64,000 nucleotides of DNA. Source: an uncultured Lachnospiraceae bacterium (GTDB lineage Bacteria > Bacillota > Clostridia > Lachnospirales > Lachnospiraceae). The stretch is from positions 1-64,000 of the forward strand of contig CAJTPM010000006.1 in assembly GCA_910578085.1 (NCBI GenBank), given 5' to 3'. The position numbers and the translations under genes are program-made. This document shows, piece after piece, positions 54,826-62,776 of the stretch (within the stretch, counting starts at the first letter, position 1; each line of letters begins with the position of its first letter). The notes beneath the pieces are model-generated. The model worked only from the letters and a program-made list of their open reading frames with translations, searched no databases and was not told the origin of the DNA.

Positions 54826-55043
54826 GTTAAGATTTCTTCCATATTATCGGCATCCCAGTTTGTTACAAGCATATTATAATTCACGAAACTAAGCCCATAC
54901 AGGTACTTTTTTGTCAGTTCCCTGCATTCTTCCGGCAAGGGCTTTACCCTGTAATACTCCCGCAGATTTCCATGAGTGATCGTTTCTGTAATGGTACAAA
55001 ATATCGTCGAAGACGAGCTCCACGACATTCTGAGATAGATCAT
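54825..55043 (-). pseudogene. Truncated unknown gene next to lgt
   Basis: Starting with an ATGA overlap at the lgt stop, the frame encodes about 70 residues that look natural, including GNLREYYRVKPLPEEC and LYGLSFVNYNMLVTNWDAD, before it runs into sequence coding on the other strand. I do not recognise the family. It is probably the 5' remnant of a gene once co-transcribed with lgt. Confidence 0.45.
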
Positions 55044-55903
55044 TCGGTCTCTTTATCTTCCCTCTTCTTTTTCCTCATCACATACACATATGCCACCACG
55101 GAAAATATCACCAGCACTACCGCTAACAGCTGAGAAACCGGAATCTGCGTCCCCGGCAGATGAAGCTGATCTGTCCGGAAGCCTTCGATCCAACTGCGTC
55201 CGAGCCCATATCCGCCCAGATAGACAAGACCGATCTCCCCCTCAAACTGTTTATATTTCCAGATCACAAGCATCGCTGCAACAACCATGAGATTCCAGAG
55301 ACATTCATACAAAAAGGTGGGATGCACCTGAATCGCTCCCTCCGACGCGTGAGCAGCAATCAGCTCTGTGATCTCGTGAGGCCGCACTGCCGCCTCGGGA
55401 AGTCTCATGGCAAACAGGCTGTCCGTATATTCCCCGAAAGCCTCCCTGTTAAAAAAATTCCCCCAGCGCCCGATTGCCTGCCCTAATGCCAGTCCCGGCA
55501 CACAGATATCGATCATCGTAAAATAATTGAGTTTCTTTTTCCTGCAAAAAATAAACAATGTCAGAAAGGCCGCGATCACGCCGCCGTATATTGCGAGACC
55601 ACCCTTTCTCAGATTAAAGATACCGGCCAGATCATTTTTATAGTAATCCCAGGCAAAGACTACATAGTAGATCCTTGCGCCGATTAACCCGAAAATAATG
55701 CCATACAGAAAAAAATCCCAGATCCGTTCCGGATCATAGCCATACCTTTTTGACACACGCAGCGCCAGAAAAAGCCCTGCTCCCATGCCAACGGCGATGA
55801 CAACGCCGTATAACGCTATTGTAAAGCCGAAGATCGTAAAATTTTTCGGCACATTATCCAGATATATTCCCAGATGCGGGAACTCTATTGCTGTCTCAAT
55901 CAT
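55040..55903 (-). CDS. lgt: Prolipoprotein diacylglyceryl transferase
   Basis: A 287-residue membrane enzyme that attaches diacylglycerol to the lipobox cysteine of lipoproteins, such as those encoded at 40-690 and 60980-61873. Seven helices are visible, with the Lgt signature GRWGNFFNREAFG (about 145), the HPTFLYE motif (about 195) and a GLGRSWIEGFRTD motif (about 235). An AAAGGAACAG site precedes the ATG. Length is normal. Confidence 0.96.
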   Translation of the reverse strand: MIETAIEFPHLGIYLDNVPKNFTIFGFTIALYGVVIAVGMGAGLFLALRVSKRYGYDPERIWDFFLYGIIFGLIGARIYYVVFAWDYYKNDLAGIFNLRKGGLAIYGGVIAAFLTLFIFCRKKKLNYFTMIDICVPGLALGQAIGRWGNFFNREAFGEYTDSLFAMRLPEAAVRPHEITELIAAHASEGAIQVHPTFLYECLWNLMVVAAMLVIWKYKQFEGEIGLVYLGGYGLGRSWIEGFRTDQLHLPGTQIPVSQLLAVVLVIFSVVAYVYVMRKKKREDKETE

Positions 55904-55974
55904 ATCTGTTCCTTTCTCAGCCGCTGTGATGCTATCTGATACTGCGCGGCATCATTATGCTTGATCATCATCAT

Positions 55975-56093
55975 GCTCGAAAATCCTTCGGCTCCGCCGA
56001 AGACGCCGCTTTGCGGCTCTCCGATTTTCCCGCTGTACGCTCGGGTGAAATCAAATATCCGCTTTGCGGCCGCCTGATTTCCTTCCCCGCTAC
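55975..56093. repeat. Palindromic repeat cluster, family 2, copy B
   Basis: AAAATC with GATTTT enclosing CTTCGGCTCCGCCGAAG and GCCGCTTTGCGGC, then a TACGC-containing hairpin, then GAAATCA with TGATTTC enclosing CCGCTTTGCGG and finally CCCCGCTAC. The last unit parallels the end of copy A (30523-30660): paired A/T-rich arms around a C(C/T)GCTT(T/C)GC(G/A)G palindrome followed by GCTAC. Located just upstream of lgt. Confidence 0.55.
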
Positions 56094-56235
56094 ACATTAA
56101 ACCGGAACACTATAAACCGTAATTTCATCATGTCTATACAGTTCCGTCCTTTCACATTATGTTGAATTTCTTCTACTTTACCAGTTCAATATATACCATA
56201 AAATCCAGATTGCGTCAAGGGGTTAGGGGTGACGG

Positions 56236-56290
56236 TAGGGGTTCAAAGCCTGTTTAGAAAACCTTGTAAATAGCAGGCGGCGAACCCCTA
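56236..56290 (+). repeat. Inverted repeat before rep
   Basis: TAGGGGTTC (56236-56244) pairs perfectly with GAACCCCTA (56282-56290), and GCCTG with CAGGC inside. Just before it, GGGG runs occur at 56217-56240. The position suggests a replication origin hairpin or a rep control structure. Confidence 0.5.
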
Positions 56291-56341
56291 TATAATTATC
56301 TATTCTCTAATTAGAGTTAAGCGTACTAAAACAAAAAGGAT

Positions 56342-57454
56342 ATGGAAAAAGGAAATGGAGGGATTGCAGACATGGGGAACATGGAACATACGCCTGTTGT
56401 AAAGGAAGTAACAAAACGCCATATGGGAAAGGTGCATGGGAACGCAAAGCGGAATGAAGAAATGGTTATGAACTATCTGAAACTGCTTGCAAGCGGTATT
56501 GTAAAAAAACGCCTGTCACCTGATGAAGCCCATATAATAAGGGAACGAAAGAAACGTCTGGAAAACTGTAACCGATTCTGGTCTATGGAAACTTATGAAG
56601 CCAGTCATGTAAGAGTGTTACTGCGAACCTTTTTATGTAAGGATAAATTTTGCAGTAATTGTAATCAGGTGAAGAAAATGTTACTGCAAAACCGTTTCCT
56701 GCCCTATATGGAACAATATAAGGATTCTCTGTATCATATGGTGCTGACCGTTCCAGACTGTAACGGCGAGGAATTGAGAGAAACTATTCAGCATATGGCT
56801 TACTGCTTTAAAACTCTGGTAACGTATCTAAACGGCAACAAAAAAGTGAAGGGAGTAGACCTGTCACAATATGGCTTTCAAGGCTGTATCCGTTCCTTAG
56901 AAGTCACATACAGAGAAGATGTCTACCACCCTCACTTTCATGTAGCCGTTGTTTTGGGGAACAACGGTATTGGGGAGAAGCATATTGCCAATCAATTTTC
57001 TGGTACTGGAAACCGCCTGTTTTCTGATTTTGAGTCCATGATTCAGAGAATATGGTGGCTCTTAGTCAATGGGAAGCGGCTTACCTCTGATAATATCTTA
57101 GGTGCTGACAATTCTCCCCAGCGGTATAGCTGTATCGTGGATAAATTTCAGCCAGAGGACTACAAGAAACTGTTTGGATATATGACAAAGATGTATTCCG
57201 AGGATAACAGCCTTATGCGGTACGATAACTTCAAAACCTTATATTATGCCCTCTCACATATCCGCCAGATACAAGGCTATGGCGTATTCTATAATGTAAA
57301 GGAACTGAACACAGAAGCATATACCGAACAGGAGTACCAGACGTTGGAAAGCTATCTTGTCTGTAAGGAAAAGCCCGTCTGCTCCTATGAGCCGTTAAGC
57401 CGCCTATCTGGCGATGAAAGGTATATCGTGCTGAAAACAAAGCACCGAAAATAA
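56342..57454 (+). CDS. rep: Rolling-circle replication initiator (Rep_1 family)
   Basis: A 370-residue HUH-type initiator. A Cys-rich segment (FLCKDKFCSNCNQVKK, about 100) precedes the catalytic domain; the HUH metal motif is YHPHFHVAVV (about 200), and a candidate nicking tyrosine lies in KLFGYMTKMYSED (about 280). Rep_1 proteins start plasmid rolling-circle replication; in integrated elements they may act on the excised circle or as relaxase. AAAAGGAT precedes the first ATG; the ATG 30 bp later has a better-spaced GGAGGG. Confidence 0.88.
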   Translation: MEKGNGGIADMGNMEHTPVVKEVTKRHMGKVHGNAKRNEEMVMNYLKLLASGIVKKRLSPDEAHIIRERKKRLENCNRFWSMETYEASHVRVLLRTFLCKDKFCSNCNQVKKMLLQNRFLPYMEQYKDSLYHMVLTVPDCNGEELRETIQHMAYCFKTLVTYLNGNKKVKGVDLSQYGFQGCIRSLEVTYREDVYHPHFHVAVVLGNNGIGEKHIANQFSGTGNRLFSDFESMIQRIWWLLVNGKRLTSDNILGADNSPQRYSCIVDKFQPEDYKKLFGYMTKMYSEDNSLMRYDNFKTLYYALSHIRQIQGYGVFYNVKELNTEAYTEQEYQTLESYLVCKEKPVCSYEPLSRLSGDERYIVLKTKHRK

Positions 57455-57542
57455 AATTTATTTTAAACTTGAGGTTTTATTTTAAATGAGATTTATGGGC
57501 GAAAATGGTTTTAAACTTATTTTATAGCAATCATCAAAAAAC

Positions 57543-58124
57543 CTAACAATAATCAGAAGCGGCGAACCAATGGGAGCAGTCCAGAGGAGAAACACAAGAG
57601 AGGGCTTTCTGAATGGCATCCGGGAGGAGGTCCAAACTGCGGATTTTCCAGCAGCGCAGGATGGCTTTCATCTTGGACCACATTTTCTCAATTGGATTGA
57701 GATCGGGGCTATAGGGCGGAAGGTACAGCACCTTCATACCCTTTGCCTCCAGAATTTCCCGGACGGCCTTTACATGGTGAGAACGCATATTGTCCATCAC
57801 TACGATGTCACCCGGCCGAAGGGTCGGAAGTAAAGTCTCTTTCAAATACTGGACAAAACGTTCTCCAGTTGTTCCGCCCTGGTAAGTTGTAAATGCTTTC
57901 TCCCCATCCAGGCGAATGGAAGAAAGAACGGTCGTTGTCTGCGGCGTATTCAAGGGGGCATGGTCCACTGCTCTTTGGGATGAGTGCGCCCGTCCATAAA
58001 GACGGGTCAAATTTGTATTCACTCCGCTTTCGTCCAGAAATACCAAGTGTTCCGCCATCTCAGGTTTTATGGTTTCCTTCCATTCTCTGCGCTTTTCCCG
58101 CACATCGAACACGGTCACGCTCAC
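57543..58124 (-). CDS. IS630-family transposase, C-terminal frame
   Basis: A 193-residue frame with the DDE catalytic domain: first Asp in VFLDESGVNT, second in VVMDNMRSHH, and Glu in YSPDLNPIEKMWSKMK. It continues the 58060-58467 frame after a +1 shift, with 65 bp of overlap. It would be expressed only by frameshifting or its own weak start, so this copy may be inactive. Confidence 0.85.
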   Translation of the reverse strand: MSVTVFDVREKRREWKETIKPEMAEHLVFLDESGVNTNLTRLYGRAHSSQRAVDHAPLNTPQTTTVLSSIRLDGEKAFTTYQGGTTGERFVQYLKETLLPTLRPGDIVVMDNMRSHHVKAVREILEAKGMKVLYLPPYSPDLNPIEKMWSKMKAILRCWKIRSLDLLPDAIQKALSCVSPLDCSHWFAASDYC

Positions 58125-58467
58125 TTGCGTAGAGTGATTTCTTTTTCAGCGTATAGCCCATGGCGGCTATTGCCCGTTCCACTGTTGAATAGCTGGCAGA
58201 AAGATGTAGCTTCTCCCGTATCTCTTCTATTGTGATGTCCGGGCTCTCATCCATACAGTGCTGGATATTTGCTTTGTCCTCCGCTGTCAGGACCGGTTTC
58301 CGGCCTCGCTGGCTGGTCCGCAGAGCAACGCTGCCGGTTTTCCGCTTCTGTTCCGCCAGCCGGTACACCGTCCATTTACTTACCGAGTACGCCTTTGCGA
58401 TCCCTTTCGCATCATGGGTTGCTTCATATCCTTGTACCAGTAATTCTCGTGCTTCGTTGTGCAGCAT
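58060..58467 (-). CDS. IS630-family transposase, N-terminal HTH frame
   Basis: A 135-residue frame with two helix-turn-helix units (AKAYSVSKWTVYRLAEQKR, about 25-45; ITIEEIREKLHLSASYSTVERAI, about 78-100, shown in part). After YASERDR the frame departs from family sequence, and homology continues in the overlapping 57543-58124 frame, near 58085-58100. A one-base insertion or programmed frameshift would explain this. Confidence 0.83.
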   Translation of the reverse strand: MLHNEARELLVQGYEATHDAKGIAKAYSVSKWTVYRLAEQKRKTGSVALRTSQRGRKPVLTAEDKANIQHCMDESPDITIEEIREKLHLSASYSTVERAIAAMGYTLKKKSLYASERDRVRCAGKAQRMEGNHKT

Positions 58468-58618
58468 AGTATCATCTCCTGATTCTGTTATACCACCTCT
58501 GTCAACCCTTGGCGATTTTTTTGATGGTTGCTATAAAGTAGACTGGAAACACTGTTTTCGTTCAGATGGATTGATAGGAGTTGAGTTTAAAATAATTTTG
58601 CAGACAAGGGGTTGTATA

Positions 58619-58846
58619 GTGGAACGATATATCACAGATACGATTTACGCTCATACTGTTACGGAAAAGACGGCAGAAATTGAATTAAGGGAAAAACAGC
58701 TTTATACAAGGCTGTCTGCTCTTATCTCTGGTGAGGAATACCTACAGATTGAAGAAGAATTAAACCGTTTCTATAATGAGCTGGAAAAAGAGGGATTTTA
58801 TAAGGGATTCAGCGAGGGAATACGGTTTATGCTGAAATGCTTATAA
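58619..58846 (+). CDS. Small hypothetical protein
   Basis: A 75-residue helical protein, family not recognised. GTG start at 58619 with AAGGGG 7 bp upstream. It is acidic and rich in Glu, Tyr and Leu, with an EEYLQIEEELNRFYNELEKEG segment (shown in part) resembling small helical proteins common on mobile elements of gut Firmicutes. The IS630 insertion lies 85 bp upstream and may separate it from its original promoter. Confidence 0.55.
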   Translation: MERYITDTIYAHTVTEKTAEIELREKQLYTRLSALISGEEYLQIEEELNRFYNELEKEGFYKGFSEGIRFMLKCL

Positions 58847-59153
58847 CGGTATCAGTCACAAGGTTAAAGATTTTAGGCGGTTTGTAAGCGGAATGCGGAA
58901 TAAAGCGATATGTGAATCGCTGTAAGAAATCTACCTTGTAAGCGATTGAGGAATGACATTTTAGCTATATGGATTTTCTATCAGCCTTGTAGGACGGAAA
59001 TAGGATTTTTACAAGGCTTGTAAGCGGCTAAGTTACTTTTCGGCGATAGGGAACAGCCTTAAAATTGCGTTCTAAGGCTCATTCGGCGGTAGGTGGAGTT
59101 ATTCTCAGTCAAGCGGTTAAAATGCGTTAGCGGTGATTTCTGGTCATTTAAAA
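58847..59153 (+). repeat. Non-coding region with spaced TTGTAAGCG repeats
   Basis: About 350 bp up to the next gene without an open reading frame. TTGTAAGCG occurs at 58882, 58936 and 59018, and a variant TTGTAGGACGG at 58987; each is followed by a GGAAT- or GGAAA-type segment. Spacing is irregular (54, 51 and 31 bp). Possible iteron-like or protein-binding region. Confidence 0.45.
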
Positions 59154-59188
59154 TGGGGAAGATTCTCTGTGAAAGGGTATCTTCCCCA
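59154..59188 (-). terminator. Terminator of the XRE regulator gene
   Basis: TGGGGAAGAT (59154-59163) pairs perfectly with ATCTTCCCCA (59179-59188). On the minus strand a TTTTAAA tract follows. It lies 12 bp beyond the stop of the regulator gene. Confidence 0.78.
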
Positions 59189-59200
59189 TCACTGTATCAT

Positions 59201-59533
59201 TCAGAAATTTTCGTCCAGATAGCCAAACATGAGTTTTACCATATTGATTGCCAGGGCTTTTTGTTCCTCTGTCCTGCCGTTCATCAGTTGACACCATAGC
59301 CGATACTGCCCGTCACTGTCAGAAACGACGGAATCAGACAGCAGATAATCTATGGTAACGCCTAAGCGGTTGGCAACTGCTGCCAGATTCTCTAATGTTA
59401 AGCTGCGTTCCCCACGCTCTATCTGCCCGATATAGGCGGTTGAAAGGTTTACATCCTCTGCCAGTCTTTCCTGTGTCAGATTCAGCTTTAGCCGTTCCTC
59501 ACGAATACGCTTTCCTAATGCCTGTTGCTTCAT
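59201..59533 (-). CDS. XRE-family transcriptional regulator
   Basis: A 110-residue regulator: an N-terminal HTH (LNLTQERLAEDVNLSTAYIGQIERGERSLTLENLAAVA, shown as a landmark, about 15-55) and a short C-terminal helical part, probably for dimerisation. GGAGG lies 8 bp before the ATG at 59533. It diverges from the Nmad3-type gene and a 21-bp palindrome lies between (59555-59575), so it probably controls itself and perhaps its neighbour. Confidence 0.87.
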   Translation of the reverse strand: MKQQALGKRIREERLKLNLTQERLAEDVNLSTAYIGQIERGERSLTLENLAAVANRLGVTIDYLLSDSVVSDSDGQYRLWCQLMNGRTEEQKALAINMVKLMFGYLDENF

Positions 59534-59554
59534 GCGGTTTTCCTCCAATGCAAA

Positions 59555-59575
59555 TAGTATATGTAAATGATACTA
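59555..59575. promoter_or_regulatory. Palindromic operator, likely XRE-bound
   Basis: TAGTAT (59555-59560), nine bases, ATACTA (59570-59575): perfect inverted 6-mers 22 bp before the XRE start codon. Confidence 0.5.
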
Positions 59576-59628
59576 ATTGCTTATGTGTTAGATAATCCGC
59601 ACGTTGCGTTATTTACATGTGCTGTCAG

Positions 59629-59657
59629 TTGCTTTTTGCTGTGCTATGTGCTAAGAT
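59629..59657 (+). promoter_or_regulatory. Possible promoter of the Nmad3 cargo operon
   Basis: TTGCTT (59629-59634), 17 bp, TAAGAT (59652-59657), 25 bp before the Nmad3-type start codon. Confidence 0.45.
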
Positions 59658-59682
59658 GGTGCTATGTAGGAGGCATGGCATT

Positions 59683-60507
59683 ATGAAAGTGATATTGAGC
59701 AGAAAAGGCATGGATAGTAAATCAGGGGGTATGGCAAACCCTATTTTACCAGATGGTACGCTGTTATCTCTCCCAATCCCAGATAACACGGTAGGAACGG
59801 CGTACAAGGATTTGTTTTATAAAGGACAGCGTTTAGAGGAAATCATCAGTCAGCTACGCCCTAAATTTGATTTTGGCAAAAATCCGACCTGTCACCTTGA
59901 CCCCGACATATATAAGGATATAGAGGGCAGAACGGCAACAAATGAATGGAAACCCGCATTCGGACAGCATGGCGTATCTGCCGTACATCTGGATAAATTG
60001 GGCATAGGCGTGGGAGATATATTTCTATTCTACGGAATGTTTCAAAAAACAATGGTTCAACCTGATAAAACACTGTGTTTTGACCGTAACGCTCCTATTG
60101 TCCATATCATCTACGGCTATATGAAAGTTGGAGAAGTATTGAGGGAGAAACAGGAAATTGAGCGTTATTCCTGGCACCCACATAGCATAAACCCAGACCG
60201 CCCGAATAACCGTTTATATCTGCCCGATACATACGGCACATTCCAGTATGATGATTCACTGGTACTTACAAAGAGGGGTCAGGACAATCGGCGGCTATGG
60301 GCTTTGCCTGCGTTCTTTGGTAACGGTGACATATCTATTTCATGGCAAGGCGATAACCGCCCTACACTAAAGGACGGATATGCAGAATTAAATTCTGCTT
60401 GCAGAGGACAGGAATTTGTTGTAAGTGCTTCTACCCCGAAACAAGAACGGAATTTATGTGAATGGGTGGACAGATTGATACAGAACAGTATGCCAAAAAC
60501 TCTATGA
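59683..60507 (+). CDS. Nmad3-type putative nucleotide modification protein
   Basis: A 274-residue protein matching what I know of the nucleotide modification associated domain 3 family: MKVILSRKGMDSKSGG at the N-terminus, PILPDGTLLSLPIP, CHLDPDIYK, WKPAFGQHGVSAVHLDKLGIGVGD (shown in part), FLFYGMF and a C-terminal ALPAFF segment. The family was predicted by comparative genomics to act on modified bases in phage and mobile DNA; activity is not established. AGGAGG lies 9 bp before the ATG at 59683. It leads a cargo operon. Confidence 0.78.
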   Translation: MKVILSRKGMDSKSGGMANPILPDGTLLSLPIPDNTVGTAYKDLFYKGQRLEEIISQLRPKFDFGKNPTCHLDPDIYKDIEGRTATNEWKPAFGQHGVSAVHLDKLGIGVGDIFLFYGMFQKTMVQPDKTLCFDRNAPIVHIIYGYMKVGEVLREKQEIERYSWHPHSINPDRPNNRLYLPDTYGTFQYDDSLVLTKRGQDNRRLWALPAFFGNGDISISWQGDNRPTLKDGYAELNSACRGQEFVVSASTPKQERNLCEWVDRLIQNSMPKTL

Positions 60508-60552
60508 TATGGAATGGAAATCACGCACTAAACGCAAAGGAAGCAACACAAT

Positions 60553-60660
60553 ATGGAAAAGAAATATCCTTTTGAAACTATGACTGTTGAAGAAATGGCA
60601 GACGCTATGGATAAGGCTCTGGAAGATGTAGCAGAAATAATTGATAGAACAGGACGTTGA
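60553..60660 (+). CDS. Very small acidic protein (35 aa)
   Basis: An ATG at 60553 opens 35 codons encoding MEKKYPFETMTVEEMADAMD and a short helical end (DVAEIIDRTGR). AAAGGA lies 12 bp upstream. Codon pattern and amphipathic helix look natural and neighbours are co-directional, but nothing else supports it. Confidence 0.4.
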   Translation: MEKKYPFETMTVEEMADAMDKALEDVAEIIDRTGR

Positions 60661-60702
60661 ATATGGCTATTTTGAAGATGATTAAAATCGGGGTGATGAA
60701 CT

Positions 60703-60975
60703 ATGAAAATAACGATTGAACAGGTGAAGGAGTTCGCATGGCAGCAGATGGACGCTATGTGGCATGACAATTCTGGAACTGCTACAGCTGATATGGTGAA
60801 GTTTACCCATAAGGGTTATTACATAGTTAATCCGTGGATGGACGAAAAAACGCAAAAAGCGGTAGACCCCTATAAATACTATGGGGAACGCAGAACGGAA
60901 CAGTTTATTGATGAAGCTATCAGAACTATCAAGCGGAATAGGGAAATTGAAGAGAAACACAAAAATAGGAGATAA
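60703..60975 (+). CDS. Small hypothetical protein
   Basis: A 90-residue soluble protein, family not recognised. It has an N-terminal helix (ITIEQVKEFAWQQMDAMWHD), a GYYIVNPWMDE strand region and a basic C-terminal helix. The GGGGTGATGA stretch before the ATG is a usable binding site. It precedes the lipoprotein gene by 4 bp, so the two are probably co-translated. Confidence 0.6.
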   Translation: MKITIEQVKEFAWQQMDAMWHDNSGTATADMVKFTHKGYYIVNPWMDEKTQKAVDPYKYYGERRTEQFIDEAIRTIKRNREIEEKHKNRR

Positions 60976-60979
60976 TCTT

Positions 60980-61873
60980 ATGAAGCGAAGATTTATCACA
61001 GTAACCTTGATAGCAACAGCACTTCTCTCAGGCTGTGGAAACAATCAGGTAACGACACCTATAGAAAGTCAGGTAACAGAAGCACCTGCCACAAAAAATA
61101 GTGAGCTAACTGTATCTGATAACTGGTGGAAAAACAAGTTGTATAAAGAGCCAACGGCAGGCATGTACTTCTGGATAAAAGAGATAGAAAACAGTCTTTT
61201 TATGGTGGTAAGCGGCATCCCCAATGACGATTTGTCTATGGAGTTATGTATTGGAATAATACCAAATACTACTGATAATTATACCATCTATGATGATAAC
61301 CACGTTCAGTTTCAGGTAGAGTCAGATACTAACACAATACTATTGTATAACCCAGATGATGACCAGTGTGTTATTTATACGGATTCTAAATACGGTGGTT
61401 CTCCTATAGTTTCGGGAGTGTATGACCAAGTTTTACAGCATGAGACAGAACAGGAAATAGAACAAAACACAGAACAACCAGAGGTCACACAGGAAGAACA
61501 GCCCCAAGCTACACAAGAGCCTGAATTATCTGCCACCCCATCAGAAGATAAACAGCCTGATGATTTCTATACGGACGGTGATTACACCACCTATGGCAGA
61601 TACCAGTGCTTTGAAACAGACACTTTTGTATTTGCAGAAACCCAGAACGGTTCACTGGTACTGTACTTTGAGCCAGAAGCAGAAACCTTTGTTTTCGACA
61701 GGAACGGCGCAGATACCGGATGGGAATTTATCAACAGGGAATTTGAGGACAGAGTATATACATCTGCCATTATTCAAGATAATGAACTAATCATCACTTC
61801 TACAGAATCTTGGAGATATGACGGCACATATATCCAACTGCCCGATGTATATACTGATGGAGAGGGGGAATAA
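60980..61873 (+). CDS. Lipoprotein of unknown function
   Basis: A 297-residue lipoprotein. Signal peptide about 1-17 with lipobox LLSGC (Cys about 18), a folded region (about 45-150), a Gln/Glu/Pro/Thr-rich linker (about 155-200) and a C-terminal beta domain (about 205-290) with YGRYQCFETDTFVF. Family not recognised. GGAGATAATCTT precedes the ATG at 60980. As cargo on the element it may alter the cell surface. Confidence 0.68.
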   Translation: MKRRFITVTLIATALLSGCGNNQVTTPIESQVTEAPATKNSELTVSDNWWKNKLYKEPTAGMYFWIKEIENSLFMVVSGIPNDDLSMELCIGIIPNTTDNYTIYDDNHVQFQVESDTNTILLYNPDDDQCVIYTDSKYGGSPIVSGVYDQVLQHETEQEIEQNTEQPEVTQEEQPQATQEPELSATPSEDKQPDDFYTDGDYTTYGRYQCFETDTFVFAETQNGSLVLYFEPEAETFVFDRNGADTGWEFINREFEDRVYTSAIIQDNELIITSTESWRYDGTYIQLPDVYTDGEGE

Positions 61874-61875
61874 AA

Positions 61876-62157
61876 ATGTCTGCCAGTCTGGAAATGGTCA
61901 ATCATTTTAATTATATGGACAGAAACGGACAAATTTTCTGTAAGCGACAGGATAAAGTGCGGAAAGTGGCTCCAGAATATAAAGGTTGTGACGACTGCCC
62001 CTATCTTTTCGGCTCTTTACAGGGAATGGGCGTTGAATGTATGTGGGAAGATATAGTGCCTCCCCCTGCTCCTTGTGGATATTATGTGCATGACCCAAAA
62101 GAAGAGTTTACACGGGTATCCAGTCTGCTTGACGAGGGAATTTTGAAAAAAGGGTAA
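61876..62157 (+). CDS. Small Cys-containing hypothetical protein
   Basis: A 93-residue cytoplasmic protein, family not recognised. Five cysteines (FCKR, GCDDCPYLFG, VECMWED, APCGYY) suggest a metal site. It starts 2 bp after the lipoprotein stop with a GAGGGGG site and ends before a terminator, so it closes the cargo operon. Confidence 0.6.
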   Translation: MSASLEMVNHFNYMDRNGQIFCKRQDKVRKVAPEYKGCDDCPYLFGSLQGMGVECMWEDIVPPPAPCGYYVHDPKEEFTRVSSLLDEGILKKG

Positions 62158-62161
62158 CATA

Positions 62162-62196
62162 ATAGCCATAGAAACCATAACAGTTTCTATGGCTAT
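62162..62196. terminator. Bidirectional terminator
   Basis: ATAGCCATAGAAAC (62162-62175) pairs perfectly with GTTTCTATGGCTAT (62183-62196), a 14-bp stem with a 7-nt loop between convergent genes; a T-rich stretch follows on the plus strand. Confidence 0.8.
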
Positions 62197-62203
62197 GCTT
62201 TAT

Positions 62204-62776
62204 TTACAGAATTTCTGATTTAGTAATATCAAAATTTACAAGAGCATTGGAAACACGAATATACCGCTTGTCAAAGTCTTCAATCATATAGAACTCCTTT
62301 GAGGAATCATTCTTATAAGGTTTCAGCACTCCCAACTGGAACAATTCTGAATAATATGCAAGCTCACTTGGTGGGAATAAGAAAGTTCCAGCAGGAGGAA
62401 GAGATTCTACAGGAGGTTTAAAAATCTGCATGTAAAAATACTCACAGTCCAGTAAATAATCCGTATCCTCTACATAACCAATTTTAACGCCGTCACATTT
62501 TCTTCTGATTTCACAGAACAAGCTTACATTCTGTTCAGGGCTTGAAAGCAGAGATAGATACTTACATTTTTTGAGTGCAGACCTGACTGCACCCAGAAAT
62601 TGTTGCGCCTTCTGCCCCAGAACCGCTTGTTTCTTTAAGATATCCGATATACATTTAGCTTCCAGCAATAAGTTGTCCCCTTCACGGTATCCTCCAAAAA
62701 TCACTTCCGCACCCGTGTTTACATCCATACATGAGCCGCTAAACTTAATCTTATTTTCAACCTTTTCTTGACACAT
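62204..62776 (-). CDS. Hypothetical cytoplasmic protein
   Basis: A 190-residue protein, family not recognised. It starts MCQEKVENKIKFSGSC and has a central FCEIRRKCDGVKIGYVEDTDYLLDCEYFYMQIF region (about 95-125, shown in part) and a Pro-rich PPVESLPPAGTFLFPPSEL stretch. AAAAGGAGGG lies 7 bp before the ATG. It overlaps the excisionase-like gene by 20 bp and shares its promoter. Confidence 0.6.
   Translation of the reverse strand: MCQEKVENKIKFSGSCMDVNTGAEVIFGGYREGDNLLLEAKCISDILKKQAVLGQKAQQFLGAVRSALKKCKYLSLLSSPEQNVSLFCEIRRKCDGVKIGYVEDTDYLLDCEYFYMQIFKPPVESLPPAGTFLFPPSELAYYSELFQLGVLKPYKNDSSKEFYMIEDFDKRYIRVSNALVNFDITKSEIL

Larger units (their letters stand above)
55904..56341. other. Intergenic region at the left edge of the mobile element
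   Basis: 438 bp without a gene. It holds the family 2 palindromic cluster (55975-56093) and, from about 56215, G-rich and inverted repeats next to rep. Composition shifts to AT-rich near 56100-56200, so the element boundary is probably there; no attachment repeat could be verified. Confidence 0.5.
57525..58533 (-). mobile_element. IS630-family insertion sequence
   Basis: The ends TAGCAATCATCAAAAAA (57525 on) and, inverted, TAGCAACCATCAAAAAA (to 58533) match at 16 of 17 positions. A TA dinucleotide on each side (57523-57524, 58534-58535) fits IS630 target duplication. It has landed between rep and the small gene at 58619. About 1 kb long, with a transposase in two frames. Confidence 0.88.

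Noticed and set aside
56305..56316. Perfect palindrome CTCTAATTAGAG before rep as an operator
   Set aside because: A single 12-bp palindrome in AT-rich DNA could be chance; no promoter of good quality lies next to it.
57893..58235. Plus-strand open frames inside the IS630 element
   Set aside because: Antisense to the transposase frames.
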